A stretch of DNA of 64,000 nt, from NCBI RefSeq assembly GCF_000744415.1, contig NZ_JQLW01000009.1, forward strand, positions 1-64,000, given 5' to 3'. Positions within the stretch are counted from its first letter, which is position 1. Each line of letters begins with the position of its first letter. The DNA comes from Ghiorsea bivora (GTDB taxonomy: Bacteria > Pseudomonadota > Zetaproteobacteria > Mariprofundales > Mariprofundaceae). The position numbers and the translations under genes were made by a program. The notes under the pieces are model-generated. The model did no database searches, was not told the origin of the DNA, and saw only the letters and a program-made list of their open reading frames with translations. Below are positions 44,515 through 56,559 of the stretch, piece after piece.

Positions 44515-46659
44515 TTACATCAGGTCTTGCGGATCCACATCAATTTTTCGACGTACACCTGAAGGAATACGTAACTTTTTGATAAGGGGTAATAGCTGCC
44601 ATGGCAAATGTTTCCTTACTTCATCACGAATAATCAATTCAAAACGAAAACGCCCCGATAAACGTTCCAAAGCACACGGCATAGGACCACTCACCTTCAC
44701 TTCATCCCAGCTTTGTAATGCTTTGGCAAATTGATGTGCTGCCACAATCGCTTTTTCATGGTAACCCGCAGAAAACACAACCCGCACCCATCGGGCATAG
44801 GGTGGGAAATGTGTCAGCTGGCGAAGACTTAATTCTTCGTCTAAAACTTCTTCTGCCCTGCTTTCATCTAACCTATCAAACCACGATGCATCAGGGCTCC
44901 ATGTTTGCACCACCACTTTACCTGCTTGTGCGCCACGGCCAGTACGCCCAAACACCTGCGTCATTTGTTGCCACCAACGCTCTGATGCACGAAAATCGGG
45001 CAAATTCATGCCCAAATCAGCATTGATCACACCAACCAAGGTCACATTAGGAAAGTGGTGCCCTTTGACCAACATTTGCGTACCCAATAAACAATCGATA
45101 TCACCTGCTTCGAATTGTGTTAATACCCGCGTCAAATCTTTTGCATGGCGAATGACATCACGGTCGAAACGTGCAAGTTTTGCATCAGGAAGTGCTTGTT
45201 GCAACACATCTTCTAACCGCTCTGTACCTGAGCCAAGTGGTAAATAAGCCTTTTCACCGCACTGCTCACACGTTTGTTTGACTCGCTCTTTGTAGTCACA
45301 AGTATGACAGCGCAATACCCCTTCTTTGCGATGTAAGGTTAAACGTAAACTACACAAACAACATTGTGGCACATAACCACAGGCCGTACATTGTAAGGCT
45401 GGCGCATAGCCTCTTCGATTGAGATACAACATCGCTTGTTCGCCACGCGCAAAGGTTTCCTCAAGGCGCTGTATAAGCAGTGGTGATAATACCGATGTTG
45501 AGCCACGCATATCAATAATTTCAGGCTGAATTTGTGTATGCTGGTGCACACGCTCAGTCAAACGAAAACATGACATCTTGCCTTCTTTCACTTGTCGCCA
45601 GCTTTCCAAACTGGGTGTTGCCGAACCTAACACCATTGGAATTTTCAAGGCTTGTGCCAATAATAATGCCATGTCTCTTGCCGAATACATCACACCATCT
45701 TGCTGTTTAAATGAGGTGTCATGTTCCTCATCAATCACAATCATACCAAGATGCTGCAAGGGTAAGAATAAAGCCGAACGTGTACCCAAAAGAACTTGTG
45801 TCTTCTCTAAACCATGGCGCACAGCAATTTTCTCACGCGAAGTTAATCCTGAATGCCAAATTGAAACATGTTTAAATCGTTCGGACAGACGCTGTTTCCA
45901 CATTGGTGTCAAACCAATCTCAGGCACCAATATCAACACCTGTTTACCTTGTGCCACTAATTTTTCGGCAGCTTGCAAATAAACTTCAGTTTTCCCTGAG
46001 CCTGTTCGTCCAAACAATAACGCGGGGTAAAACTGTTGATGTTCACATAATTCATCCACTGCTTGCTGTTGCGATGCACGTAACTGCAAGCGTGTTTTTA
46101 CACACGCTGCATCATCCTGCGGTTGTTCCCACACTTCCTCAAGCACGCCTGCTTGCACAGCTTGTAGCACCCGCCACTGCACAGCATGAACTTCACAATG
46201 TTTGCTAATCGTCGCCAATGAAATAACCCGTTTACTGGTAAATGCCAACGCCAAATCATGATCAAAATCCAATAGCAACGCGCGATCCAAACATTTAAAA
46301 CGCCGTTGTTTGTCTAACGCCGCCCATGCCAAGGCTAATTCATACATTTCCCCAGTGGTACGCAAATAATAACTACTCGCCCGCTGCAACCAGTTCCAAT
46401 AAACATCAGCATATAAACTTTTATCATCTAAACGATCTAAAACTTGTTTTAAATCTGCCGTTGCTTCTTGTTTATTAGCATCCTGTTCAAACACTTGCTC
46501 AACAACAGCGACCCGTTTGCTATGCCCAAAAGGCACAACAACCCGAATGCCAACTTGGGGTTCACCTAAAGCATCAGACCAAACATAATCAAAGCTTTGC
46601 CATAACGGTGCAAACACAGTGGCGCGAATATAAATGCGAGGATTCTCATGCGCTAGCAT
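44515..46659 (-). CDS. priA: Primosomal replication-restart helicase PriA
   Basis: 714-aa 3'-to-5' DNA helicase that reloads the replisome at stalled forks. Features: N-terminal DNA-binding domain; Walker A GRTGSGKTE; DEEH box (VIDEEHDTSF); the zinc-binding module with eight cysteines (CTACGYVPQC, CSLR, CHTCDY, CEQCG); helicase motifs IV-VI including QMLVKGHHFPNVTLV and VFGRTGRG. Normal length. It follows the nucleotide-sugar dehydratase gene by two bases on the same strand, probably in one transcript. Confidence 0.97.
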   Translation of the reverse strand: MLAHENPRIYIRATVFAPLWQSFDYVWSDALGEPQVGIRVVVPFGHSKRVAVVEQVFEQDANKQEATADLKQVLDRLDDKSLYADVYWNWLQRASSYYLRTTGEMYELALAWAALDKQRRFKCLDRALLLDFDHDLALAFTSKRVISLATISKHCEVHAVQWRVLQAVQAGVLEEVWEQPQDDAACVKTRLQLRASQQQAVDELCEHQQFYPALLFGRTGSGKTEVYLQAAEKLVAQGKQVLILVPEIGLTPMWKQRLSERFKHVSIWHSGLTSREKIAVRHGLEKTQVLLGTRSALFLPLQHLGMIVIDEEHDTSFKQQDGVMYSARDMALLLAQALKIPMVLGSATPSLESWRQVKEGKMSCFRLTERVHQHTQIQPEIIDMRGSTSVLSPLLIQRLEETFARGEQAMLYLNRRGYAPALQCTACGYVPQCCLCSLRLTLHRKEGVLRCHTCDYKERVKQTCEQCGEKAYLPLGSGTERLEDVLQQALPDAKLARFDRDVIRHAKDLTRVLTQFEAGDIDCLLGTQMLVKGHHFPNVTLVGVINADLGMNLPDFRASERWWQQMTQVFGRTGRGAQAGKVVVQTWSPDASWFDRLDESRAEEVLDEELSLRQLTHFPPYARWVRVVFSAGYHEKAIVAAHQFAKALQSWDEVKVSGPMPCALERLSGRFRFELIIRDEVRKHLPWQLLPLIKKLRIPSGVRRKIDVDPQDLM

Positions 46660-46661
46660 GG

Positions 46662-48509
46662 TTACAGCAAACGTTTGTCAGGGGTAAACTCTGGCACAAG
46701 CTGCTGCAATAATTGAATCAAGGCTGGCACATCCCGATTTGCACATGCCTCACGAATAGCAGCGAGTCGTTGCTGTACTTCATCCCAATCTACTTCACGA
46801 ACATCAGACAGCATAATTTTAGCATGGGTTGTCCCCTGCAGCGATTCAGCCTCATGAAACAACTCTTCAAACAATTTTTCACCCGGGCGTAAACCCGTAT
46901 AGACAATATCAATATCCTTGTTGGGCACCAAACCTGCCAAACGAATCATTTGCTCTGCCATATCTTTGATTTTTACAGGTTCACCCATATCCAAAACAAA
47001 GATTTCACCGCCTGAACCCATAGTTGCCGCTTGTAAAATCAATGAGACTGCCTCAGGAATAGTCATAAAATAACGGGTAATTTCCTTGTGCGTCACAGTC
47101 ACAGGCCCACCCTTCTCAATTTGTTTTTTAAACAACGGTACAACACTGCCTGCTGAGCCCAACACATTACCAAAACGGGTCGTAATAAAGGCAGTATCGC
47201 ACCGTTTATTCAAGTTTTGGCAATATATTTCTGCCATACGTTTGGTTGCTCCCATCACATTGGCGGGATTAACTGCTTTATCTGTGGATACTTGGATAAA
47301 GTGTTCACAAGCATGCATTGCTGCAAGGTCAGCAAGCATGCAAGTCCCCAACACATTGGTTTTAATGCCCTCTGCTGGATTTGCCTCTACAAGCGGCACA
47401 TGTTTATACGCTGCAGCGTTAAAAACGATATCAGGTTTAAAGTTCGAAAATATCCATTCCATGCGTTCATGATCACGAATATCACCCAAAACTGTGCTAC
47501 AAGACTTATAATTAAGCGTCCCCTGTAGCTCATTATCAATTTGATATAAATTAAACTCTGCATGATCCAGCAAAATAAGCTGACCAGGATTAAATGAAAG
47601 TAACTGGCGACATAACTCTGAACCAATGGAGCCACCTGCACCCGTGACCATCACTTGTTTACCTTGAATAAAACGCGCAACCACATCATTTTTCAATGCT
47701 ATCTCATCTCTACCCAATAAATCTTCCAAATGGATATTCCGTAAACTTCCTATATCTGGTTTTTGATGGTCTAATTCTTCTAAAGTAGGAACAGTTCTAC
47801 ACCTAACATGTAAGTCAGCGCATATTTTCACCATATTTTGTAATAATTTAGGTTCGGCAGATGGCATAGCAATCAACACTTCATCAATACTTAATTCTGG
47901 AATTAACGTTGCCAAGCTAGCAAAGTCACCCAAGACAGGAACACCACGAATATCGCAGCCTTTTTTCTTTTTTTCATCATCAAGGAAACCAACAGGTATA
48001 TATTTATCAGAATTTAAAATATCTCGAACCAATAACTCGCCTGCTTTTCCTGCGCCTAATATAAGCACACGTTTTCCAGCTACCGATGATAAACTTAATC
48101 GTCTATCTTTTATCCAACGATACAATAACCGCATGCCTGCTAAACCACCCATCAATAAGATAGGATACAGGACAAGCGTTGAACGTGGAACCCCTTCCAG
48201 TCTGATCCAAGTGAACAATATAAAATATGTAAACAAAGAACCAAAAAGAACAGACTGCATGATTCGCGTTAAGTCAGGTAATGATGCAAAACGCCAAATG
48301 CCTCGGTATAAACCAAAGTACCAGTAGTTGAATGCCTGAACCAATAGTGCAACCCACAACATATGCCATGCAGCTTCGATATGACGTTCTGGAATAGCAC
48401 CAAAATCAAAGCGGAAAGAAAAAGCTAAATAAATAGCTAATGAAACCCATAACATGTCATGGACAAAAGCAAACCAACGGCTTTTCCAGATATAAAGTAA
48501 GTCTTTCAT
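46662..48509 (-). CDS. Membrane-bound nucleotide-sugar dehydratase (WbpM/CapD type)
   Basis: 615-aa enzyme with four N-terminal membrane helices (residues ~10-125), a first Rossmann domain (VLILGAGKAGELL) and a second, catalytic SDR domain (VTGAGGSIGSELCRQL). The active-site segment STDKAVNPANVMGATKR has the Met-Lys arrangement of WbpM/PglF/CapD-type UDP-GlcNAc 4,6-dehydratases, which make QuiNAc-, FucNAc- or bacillosamine-type sugars for O-antigen or glycoprotein. No other glycan genes are adjacent, so the sugar end-product is unknown. Confidence 0.9.
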   Translation of the reverse strand: MKDLLYIWKSRWFAFVHDMLWVSLAIYLAFSFRFDFGAIPERHIEAAWHMLWVALLVQAFNYWYFGLYRGIWRFASLPDLTRIMQSVLFGSLFTYFILFTWIRLEGVPRSTLVLYPILLMGGLAGMRLLYRWIKDRRLSLSSVAGKRVLILGAGKAGELLVRDILNSDKYIPVGFLDDEKKKKGCDIRGVPVLGDFASLATLIPELSIDEVLIAMPSAEPKLLQNMVKICADLHVRCRTVPTLEELDHQKPDIGSLRNIHLEDLLGRDEIALKNDVVARFIQGKQVMVTGAGGSIGSELCRQLLSFNPGQLILLDHAEFNLYQIDNELQGTLNYKSCSTVLGDIRDHERMEWIFSNFKPDIVFNAAAYKHVPLVEANPAEGIKTNVLGTCMLADLAAMHACEHFIQVSTDKAVNPANVMGATKRMAEIYCQNLNKRCDTAFITTRFGNVLGSAGSVVPLFKKQIEKGGPVTVTHKEITRYFMTIPEAVSLILQAATMGSGGEIFVLDMGEPVKIKDMAEQMIRLAGLVPNKDIDIVYTGLRPGEKLFEELFHEAESLQGTTHAKIMLSDVREVDWDEVQQRLAAIREACANRDVPALIQLLQQLVPEFTPDKRLL

Positions 48510-48535
48510 TTACGCACCAACCTTATCCTTCAATT

Positions 48536-48560
48536 AAAAAGGCGAGCTAGATAGCTCGCC
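48536..48560 (-). terminator. Terminator of the central carbon operon
   Basis: Perfect 9-bp stem ggcgagcta / tagctcgcc (48541-48560), 2-base loop, with a T-run on the minus strand (plus-strand aaaaa 48536-48540). It lies 34 bases after the fba stop. Confidence 0.9.
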
Positions 48561-48594
48561 TTTAACATTATGTAACCCTTAATAAAAAAGAAAG

Positions 48595-49632
48595 TTATTT
48601 ATAGAAACCAATCATTTCTTCTAAAGATTTCACTTTAATTTTTGAAGCTTGACCCGCAGAACCAAATGCTTCAAAACGTGCTTTACAGATGTCTTTCATG
48701 GCATCTTTAGCAGCTTTGTAGAATTTACGTGGATCAAAGTTTGATGGATTTTCTTTCAAGTGTTTACGAATTGCACCTGTAGAAGCCATACGTAAATCTG
48801 TATCAATGTTTACTTTACGTACACCAGATTTAATACCTTTAACGATTTCTTCAACAGGTACACCATAAGTTTCACCCATTTCGCCACCATGCGCATTGAT
48901 GATTTCCAACCAGTCTTGTGGCACAGAAGATGAACCATGCATGACAAGATGCGTATTTGGCAATGCTGCGTGAATTTCTTCAATACGGTCGATACGTAAT
49001 ACTTCACCAGTAGGTGGTTTGGTGAATTTATACGCACCGTGAGAAGTACCAATAGCGATAGCCAAAGCATCAACATTTGTTTGATCTACAAAATCTACAG
49101 CTTCATCAACACCTGTTAACAGTTGATCCATGTCCAAAGCGCCTTCAGCACCATGACCATCTTCTTCACCCATCATGCCTGTTTCCAAAGAACCCAGACA
49201 ACCAAGCTCACCCTCAACAGATACACCACCTGCATGTGCCATATCAACAACTGTTTTGGTGACATTTACATTGTATTCAAATGATGATGGAGTTTTCATA
49301 TCAGCCATCAATGAACCATCCATCATGACTGATGTGAAACCAGACTGAATTGAACGCAAACATACTGCTGGCTCAGAGCCATGGTCTTGATGCATCACTA
49401 CAGGAATATGTGGATACATTTCCACAGCTGCATCAATCATATGACGCAAAAAGGGTTCACCTGCATAGTTACGTGCGCCTGCAGAACCCTGCATAATGAC
49501 AGGTGAATTCACCTCATTTGCAGCTTCCATAATTGCATGAACTTGCTCCATATTATTGACATTGAATGCTGGCATGCCGTAATCGTTTTCAGCAGCGTGA
49601 TCCAATAGTTGACGTAATGAAATTAATGCCAT
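48595..49632 (-). CDS. fba: Fructose-bisphosphate aldolase class II
   Basis: Zn-dependent aldolase converting dihydroxyacetone phosphate plus glyceraldehyde-3-phosphate (or erythrose-4-phosphate) to fructose- or sedoheptulose-bisphosphate. Metal and catalytic residues are visible: MHQDHGSE, the GELG loop, SHGAYKF, HGSS, and [11 protein letters not shown]. The 345 aa and the sequence style match the CbbA-type found in autotrophs. A strong AAAGGAG site precedes the ATG. It is the last gene of the glpX-tkt-gap-pgk-pyk-fba run and is followed by a strong terminator. Confidence 0.96.
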   Translation of the reverse strand: MALISLRQLLDHAAENDYGMPAFNVNNMEQVHAIMEAANEVNSPVIMQGSAGARNYAGEPFLRHMIDAAVEMYPHIPVVMHQDHGSEPAVCLRSIQSGFTSVMMDGSLMADMKTPSSFEYNVNVTKTVVDMAHAGGVSVEGELGCLGSLETGMMGEEDGHGAEGALDMDQLLTGVDEAVDFVDQTNVDALAIAIGTSHGAYKFTKPPTGEVLRIDRIEEIHAALPNTHLVMHGSSSVPQDWLEIINAHGGEMGETYGVPVEEIVKGIKSGVRKVNIDTDLRMASTGAIRKHLKENPSNFDPRKFYKAAKDAMKDICKARFEAFGSAGQASKIKVKSLEEMIGFYK

Positions 49633-49666
49633 GTTGTACTCCTTTCCTTATTTAAAGTTTTCTTAC

Positions 49667-51115
49667 TTATTTTAAACTAATGATTTTCATTGCATTGGTA
49701 CCACCTGATTCACCCATAGGTGTACCAAATGTCATGATAATTAAGTCATCTTTACCTGCAATTTTTTCCTCAAGCATTTTCGCTTGAATATCCAGTGTTG
49801 CCTTGGGCGCATCGGTTGGACCATAGTCTATATCCATACGAAGTGGCGTAACATTTCTGAATAGAGTCACACGCCCCAAAGTACTATCTTCAGAGGTCAC
49901 TGCATAAATGGGCACATCACCCAAATGTCTAGACATGTACAAAGCAGTATTTCCTGAACGCGTGAATGATGCGATCGCTTTAACTGGCATTTCTCTGGCT
50001 ACTTCCATCGCTTGACGCGCAATACATTCATCCACTGAATGCGGAGGGAACCTAGGGTCACGTGTTTGCGAAGAAGGCATCACACGTTGCTTCTCTGTTT
50101 CAATGCAAGTTCTATGCATGGCTTCTACAGCTTCAACAGGATAACGACCTGCTGCAGACTCACCCGATAACATCACAGCATCCGTACCATCAAGTACAGC
50201 ATTGGCGCAATCATTCACTTCTGCCCGTGTTGGAATCGGGTTTTCACACATCGATTCCATCATTTGCGTGGCTACAATCACGGGGCAGTTATATTTAGGT
50301 GCCATACGCAACATTTTCTTTTGCACAGGTGGCACAGCTGCATCACCAATTTCTACGCCCAAATCACCACGCGCAACCATAACCGCATCCGATGCTTCCA
50401 TAATTGCTTTAAGGTTCGCATCAAGTACAGCTTCTGCACGCTCAACTTTAGCAACCATGCCCGCATTTGAACCTTCAGCTTCCACCAAAGAACGTGCATA
50501 TTCCATGTCTTTACCATCACGAGGAAAAGAAATCGCAATATAATCCACACCAATCGCACATGCTGTTTTGATATCTTCTTTGTCTTTCTCAGTTAATGCA
50601 TCAGCAGATAAACCGCCGCCAGCACGATTGATACCTTTATTGTTGGACAACACACCACCAACAACAACCGTACAATGAATCTCTTGACCCACAACCTTAT
50701 CTACATCCATCACCAAAAGACCATCATTGAGCAACAAACGCGCACCAGGTTCAACATCAGTAACAAGCTCTTTATAAGTTAAACCAACACGCTCATCAGT
50801 CCCTTCATCCAAACTCATTGCACCATCAAGAATGAACTTTTGACCAACCTTTAATATGGTTTTACCCGTTTTGAATTTACCACAACGAATCTTAGGGCCT
50901 TGCATATCAGCAAGTACACCAACCACAACGCCAAGTTTTTTAGCTGCTGCACGTACATTATCAGCGCGCAACTGGTGATCTTCTGGTGTACCATGAGAGA
51001 AGTTTAGGCGAACAACATTCACACCCGCTGCAATCATTTTTTCTAGCATTTCTGGTGATTCAGAAGAAGGGCCTAAGGTTGCTACAATTTTGGTTCTACG
51101 AATATGTTCTGTCAT
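49667..51115 (-). CDS. pyk: Pyruvate kinase
   Basis: 482-aa glycolytic enzyme transferring phosphate from phosphoenolpyruvate to ADP. Signatures: RRTKIVATLGPSS at the N-terminus, NFSHG, the active-site region MVARGDLGVEIG and the K-effector segment MLSGESAAGRYP. The C-terminal regulatory domain has FTRSGNTALYMS. Its ATG overlaps the pgk stop by one base (TAATG). In an autotrophic operon pyruvate kinase diverts fixed carbon to pyruvate and biosynthesis. The last residues (GTPMGESGGTNAMKI) match the nucleotide-binding tail of the family. Confidence 0.97.
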   Translation of the reverse strand: MTEHIRRTKIVATLGPSSESPEMLEKMIAAGVNVVRLNFSHGTPEDHQLRADNVRAAAKKLGVVVGVLADMQGPKIRCGKFKTGKTILKVGQKFILDGAMSLDEGTDERVGLTYKELVTDVEPGARLLLNDGLLVMDVDKVVGQEIHCTVVVGGVLSNNKGINRAGGGLSADALTEKDKEDIKTACAIGVDYIAISFPRDGKDMEYARSLVEAEGSNAGMVAKVERAEAVLDANLKAIMEASDAVMVARGDLGVEIGDAAVPPVQKKMLRMAPKYNCPVIVATQMMESMCENPIPTRAEVNDCANAVLDGTDAVMLSGESAAGRYPVEAVEAMHRTCIETEKQRVMPSSQTRDPRFPPHSVDECIARQAMEVAREMPVKAIASFTRSGNTALYMSRHLGDVPIYAVTSEDSTLGRVTLFRNVTPLRMDIDYGPTDAPKATLDIQAKMLEEKIAGKDDLIIMTFGTPMGESGGTNAMKIISLK

Positions 51116-52293
51116 TATTTTGCACGACCTTCTAACATTTCTACTGCGGGTAGTTTTTTGCCTTCTAAGAACTCAAGAAATGCACCACCACCTGTTGAGA
51201 TATAAGATACCTTGTCAGAAATATTATACTTATCAACTGCTGCTAGTGTATCACCACCGCCTGCAATAGAGAATGCTTGAGACTCAGCAATTGCCATTGC
51301 AATCGCTTTGGTGCCTTCGCCAAACTGATCAAATTCAAATACGCCTACAGGACCATTCCATACCACTGTACCAGCATTTTTGATGATTTCAGCAAGCTCA
51401 GCCGCTGAATCAGGCCCAATATCAAAAATCATGTCATCTTCAAGGGTTTCATCCACACCTTTCAATGTGGCCTCAGCCGTAGGTGAAAACTCTTTGGCAC
51501 ACACAACATCTGTTGGTACAGGAATAGAACCACCATTGGCTTGTGCATCAGCTGTTAATTTTTTACATGTATCCACCAAGTCGGCTTCATACAAAGATTT
51601 ACCTACAGGTTTACCTGCTGCGGCAATAAATGTATTGGCGATACCGCCACCCACAACCAATTGATCCACAATCTTAGATAATGATTCAAGAACGGTTAGT
51701 TTTGTAGAAACTTTAGAGCCACCGACAATCGCAACCATAGGGCGCGCTGGGTTATCCAAAGCCTTACCTAAAGCTTCAAGTTCGCCTGCAAGCAAAGGTC
51801 CTGCACATGCTGTCGGTGCAAATTGACCTGCACCGTGGGTTGATGCCTGTGCGCGATGCGCTGTACCAAAAGCATCCATCACATACACATCACACAAAGC
51901 TGCGTATTGTTTAGATAAAGTTTCATCATTTTTCTTTTCGCCAACGTTGAATCTTACGTTTTCAAGCAAAACAACTTCACCGTTTGCCACTTCAACATCA
52001 GCACCAACATAATCTGTAACCAATCGAACGTCTTGCCCTAAAAGACCTGACATATGTGCAGCAACGGGTGCCAATGAAAACTCAGCTGCAGCTTCGCCTT
52101 CCGTTGGACGACCCAAATGAGACATCACCATCACTTTTGCACCCGCTTTAATGCAGTGCTCTAATGTTGGCAATGATGCGCGAATTCGTTTGTCCGATGT
52201 AACTTTACCATCAGCAATCGGCACATTTAAGTCCTGACGAATCAGAACACGTTTCCCTGCCAAATCTAGGTCGGTCATTTTGATAACAGACAT
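51115..52293 (-). CDS. pgk: Phosphoglycerate kinase
   Basis: 392-aa enzyme interconverting 3-phosphoglycerate and 1,3-bisphosphoglycerate; it acts in the reductive direction in CO2 fixation. Signatures: RQDLNVP near residue 19, the substrate loop HLGRP, the hinge [11 protein letters not shown] and the ATP-binding region [10 protein letters not shown] with GGGDT. Coupled to pyk by TAATG. Upstream lies the two-hairpin element at 52328-52399 that separates it from gap. Confidence 0.98.
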   Translation of the reverse strand: MSVIKMTDLDLAGKRVLIRQDLNVPIADGKVTSDKRIRASLPTLEHCIKAGAKVMVMSHLGRPTEGEAAAEFSLAPVAAHMSGLLGQDVRLVTDYVGADVEVANGEVVLLENVRFNVGEKKNDETLSKQYAALCDVYVMDAFGTAHRAQASTHGAGQFAPTACAGPLLAGELEALGKALDNPARPMVAIVGGSKVSTKLTVLESLSKIVDQLVVGGGIANTFIAAAGKPVGKSLYEADLVDTCKKLTADAQANGGSIPVPTDVVCAKEFSPTAEATLKGVDETLEDDMIFDIGPDSAAELAEIIKNAGTVVWNGPVGVFEFDQFGEGTKAIAMAIAESQAFSIAGGGDTLAAVDKYNISDKVSYISTGGGAFLEFLEGKKLPAVEMLEGRAK

Positions 52294-52327
52294 GTTTACT
52301 CCTCTTTCACCTACTTTATATTATTAA

Positions 52328-52399
52328 ACGTTTGTTTTTGGTTACTCTAGTGAACAAACAAAAACAAACGTAGGGCTAAGACCGAAGTCAAAGCCCTAC
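52328..52399 (-). promoter_or_regulatory. Two-stem hairpin element between gap and pgk
   Basis: Reading along the minus strand, stem gtagggct / agccctac (52392-52399 with 52370-52377) is followed by a T-rich stretch. A 13-bp stem acgtttgtttttg / caaaaacaaacgt (52328-52340 with 52359-52371) enclosing gttac/gtgaac can form alternatively with part of the first. This could act as a partial terminator or RNA processing site setting gap versus pgk-pyk-fba levels. Confidence 0.6.
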
Positions 52400-52406
52400 T
52401 TATGAT

Positions 52407-53438
<1,032 letters not shown>

Positions 53439-55424
53439 TTAAGCGACTTCGTCGATTGCAGAAACAACTGCTTCTACAGTGAAGCCAAACATTTTGAACA
53501 ACTCACCTGCTGGTGCAGACTCACCAAAGGTATCAATACCGATGACTTTACCATTCAAACCAACATATTTTGCCCAGAAACCTGTGACACCAGCTTCAAC
53601 AGCAACACGTGAAGTAACCGATGCAGGTAATACAGATTCTTTATAAGCTGCATCTTGCTCATCAAACACATTGGTTGAAGGCATAGAAACAACACGAACT
53701 TTCTTATCCGATGCAGCAGCAGCTTCAACAGCAAGGTTAAGCTCAGAGCCTGTACCAATAACAATCACATCTGGCGTACCTTCACAATCTTTTAAGATAT
53801 AACCACCACGTTCAATCAATTTAATTTGATCTGCACTGCGCTCTTGGTGTACCAAGTTTTGGCGTGAAAGAATCAATGAGGTTGGACGCGTGGTGTTTTT
53901 CACAGCCACTTTCCAAGCCACTGCTGTTTCTACGGCATCACATGGACGCCATACGTCCATATTTGGAATCATGCGCAAGGTTGCTGTTTGTTCTACAGGT
54001 TGATGGGTAGGACCATCTTCACCCAAACCAATGGAGTCATGGGTAAATACTTCAATATGACCTTGTTTCATCAAGGCAGCCATACGCAATGCATTACGTG
54101 CATATTCAGAGAACATCAAGAATGTTGCGCCATATGGTACAAATCCACCATGCAAAGAAATACCATTAATCATCGCAGCCATACCGAACTCACGCACACC
54201 GTAGTTCACATAGTTACCATCAGCATGGTCAATCACGGGTTTAGCACCAGACCAAAGTGTTAAGTTAGAACCAGCAAGGTCAGCCGAACCACCCAAAAAT
54301 TCAGGTGTTACTTTTGCCAAAGCTTCAATCGCATTTTGTGATGCTTTACGTGAAGCAATAAATTCACCTTTGGCAGCAACTTCAGCAATATATGCATCAA
54401 CTGTTGTTTCCCAATCTGCAGTCAAATCGCCATTGATACGACGTGTAAACTCAGCAGCTTCATCTGGATACTCTGCAGCATACGCAGCAAAAGCCTTATC
54501 CCATTCTGATTCAGCAGCTTTACCCGCTTCTTTATTATCCCAACCTTCATAAACATCAGCAGGGATTTCAAATGGTGCAGCATCCCAGTTAAGCTCTTTC
54601 CTAACCAATGCAATTTCTTCATCACCCAAAGCCGCACCATGACAATCATGAGAACCTGCTTTATTTGGCGAACCAAAACCGATGATTGTTTTACAGCAAA
54701 TCATGGTTGGTTTACCTGTTTCTGCTTTTGCAGTTTCAATGGCTTGTTTAATTTCATCTGCATCGTGACCATCAACATCACGAATCACTTGCCAGCCATA
54801 AGCTTCAAAACGTTTTGCTGTATCATCGGTGAACCAACCTTCTACTTCACCATCAATAGAAATGCCATTGTCATCCCAGAACGCAATCAGTTTACCAAGA
54901 CCAAGTGTACCCGCCAAAGAACATGCTTCGTGAGAAATACCTTCCATCAAACAGCCATCACCCAAAAATACATAAGTATTATGGTCAACGATTGTATGAC
55001 CTGGTTTATTAAATTGCGCTGCCAATGTTTTTTCAGCCAGCGCCATACCAACACCATTGGTAATACCTTGACCCAATGGGCCAGTCGTTGTCTCAATACC
55101 TGGTGCATAACCATACTCAGGATGACCTGGTGTACGCGAATGCAATTGGCGGAATTGTTTAATATCCTCAATACCAAGGTCATAACCTGTAAGATGTAAT
55201 AATGAATAAATCAACATTGAACCATGACCATTAGAAAGAATAAAACGGTCACGGTCAGCCCATTTAGGGTTGGTTGGATTGTGTTTCATATAGTCATTCC
55301 AAAGAACTTCGGCAATATCTGCCATGCCCATAGGTGCGCCAGGATGACCTGAATTTGCTTTTTGTACTGCATCCATTGCCAACGCACGAACAGCATTAGC
55401 CAAGTGTCTACGATTATTACTCAT
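53439..55424 (-). CDS. tkt: Transketolase
   Basis: 661-aa ThDP-dependent enzyme moving two-carbon units between sugar phosphates in the Calvin and pentose phosphate pathways. Signatures: [16 protein letters not shown] with HNPTNP, the ThDP-binding GDGCLMEG motif, DDNGISIDG, and the central region [15 protein letters not shown] with VWRPCD. Second gene of the operon, between glpX and gap; it regenerates ribulose-5-phosphate precursors. Spacing to its neighbours is 30-42 bases, consistent with a single transcript. Confidence 0.97.
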   Translation of the reverse strand: MSNNRRHLANAVRALAMDAVQKANSGHPGAPMGMADIAEVLWNDYMKHNPTNPKWADRDRFILSNGHGSMLIYSLLHLTGYDLGIEDIKQFRQLHSRTPGHPEYGYAPGIETTTGPLGQGITNGVGMALAEKTLAAQFNKPGHTIVDHNTYVFLGDGCLMEGISHEACSLAGTLGLGKLIAFWDDNGISIDGEVEGWFTDDTAKRFEAYGWQVIRDVDGHDADEIKQAIETAKAETGKPTMICCKTIIGFGSPNKAGSHDCHGAALGDEEIALVRKELNWDAAPFEIPADVYEGWDNKEAGKAAESEWDKAFAAYAAEYPDEAAEFTRRINGDLTADWETTVDAYIAEVAAKGEFIASRKASQNAIEALAKVTPEFLGGSADLAGSNLTLWSGAKPVIDHADGNYVNYGVREFGMAAMINGISLHGGFVPYGATFLMFSEYARNALRMAALMKQGHIEVFTHDSIGLGEDGPTHQPVEQTATLRMIPNMDVWRPCDAVETAVAWKVAVKNTTRPTSLILSRQNLVHQERSADQIKLIERGGYILKDCEGTPDVIVIGTGSELNLAVEAAAASDKKVRVVSMPSTNVFDEQDAAYKESVLPASVTSRVAVEAGVTGFWAKYVGLNGKVIGIDTFGESAPAGELFKMFGFTVEAVVSAIDEVA

Positions 55425-55466
55425 ATTTACCTCTTACTTTTTATATTAAAACGATTAAAACAGAAC

Positions 55467-56420
55467 TCAGACGTGCAAAGTCGTTTGTACACGACGGATG
55501 TTACCCACAGAACCCGAAAGTACGACAGTATCTGTTGTCATATACTTACCATCAACATCGGCACCTACTTTTACATGGTCAACATACTCACCACTGGTCA
55601 AACCTGTAGCAATAAACATGCAATCATCAGAGGTTACCAATTCATCACGTGTTAAATAACGCTCAGTATCAATACCTTCTTTTTTACACAATTCAATTTC
55701 AAAATCTTTTTGCGGTGCCATACGACCAAACATTTCAGCGCCCATAGCCCTTGCTGCACATGCCGTCACAATACCTTCTGGTGTACCACCAATACCAAAC
55801 AATGCATCAGAACCCATATTCAACACAGCTTGAATTGCACCATTCACATCACCATCTGTTGCCAAACGAACCTTAGCGCCACATGCGTAGATTTCTTTAA
55901 GCAGCTGTGCATGACGTGGTTTATCCAATACAAACACCGTAATTTCTTTAATATCTTTATTCAAAGCTTTCGCCAACTGCGTCAAACGCACTTCAACAGA
56001 TGCTGTGGGATCGATTTTACCGCGCGCAGCTTTGGGATATACTTGTTTTTCCATATAGAAACATGATCCAGGACGGTACATCGTACCAGCAGGTGCTGCA
56101 GCCAAAGTTACAATCGAACCTGCCGCATCACGTGCAAAAAGATTGGTACCTTCAATCGGGTCAACGGCAATATCCACGCCAATACCAGAACCAGTACCGA
56201 CTTCTTCATCGTCATAAAGTGCAGGGGCTTCATCTTTGGCACCTTCACCAATCACAATCAAACCTTTCATGTTCACTTGATTGATACGTTTACGCATCGC
56301 ATCAACGGCTAGACCATCACCTTCGTCTTTTTGACCAGAGCCAACATACGGTGCACAAGCACGCGCTGCGGCCTCACAAACTTCTACCAAATCAATCTTT
56401 AGATCTGCAACAGTGGACAT
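55467..56420 (-). CDS. glpX: Fructose-1,6-bisphosphatase class II (GlpX)
   Basis: 317-aa Li-sensitive class II FBPase that may also act on sedoheptulose-1,7-bisphosphate in autotrophs. The metal site VDPIEGTNLFARDAAGSIVTLA, the GEGAKDEAP segment and the GIGGTPEGIVTACA motif are diagnostic. First gene of the minus-strand carbon operon, with a GGGGAAG ribosome site; 139 bases upstream separate it from darP and must contain the operon promoter, which I could not define. Together with the class I enzyme at 23081 it gives functional redundancy. Confidence 0.96.
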   Translation of the reverse strand: MSTVADLKIDLVEVCEAAARACAPYVGSGQKDEGDGLAVDAMRKRINQVNMKGLIVIGEGAKDEAPALYDDEEVGTGSGIGVDIAVDPIEGTNLFARDAAGSIVTLAAAPAGTMYRPGSCFYMEKQVYPKAARGKIDPTASVEVRLTQLAKALNKDIKEITVFVLDKPRHAQLLKEIYACGAKVRLATDGDVNGAIQAVLNMGSDALFGIGGTPEGIVTACAARAMGAEMFGRMAPQKDFEIELCKKEGIDTERYLTRDELVTSDDCMFIATGLTSGEYVDHVKVGADVDGKYMTTDTVVLSGSVGNIRRVQTTLHV

Positions 56421-56559
56421 TCATCTTCCCCTAATAATTGTGTGTTTTACAATGAACTTCCCTCATGAAGAAGTGCCAAGGTGGCGCACTATAACCAGAA
56501 GTCAGGTAAAAATCGACCCTTGAAAGGTTATTCCTTAGCGATTTTATACCACGTAAAAC

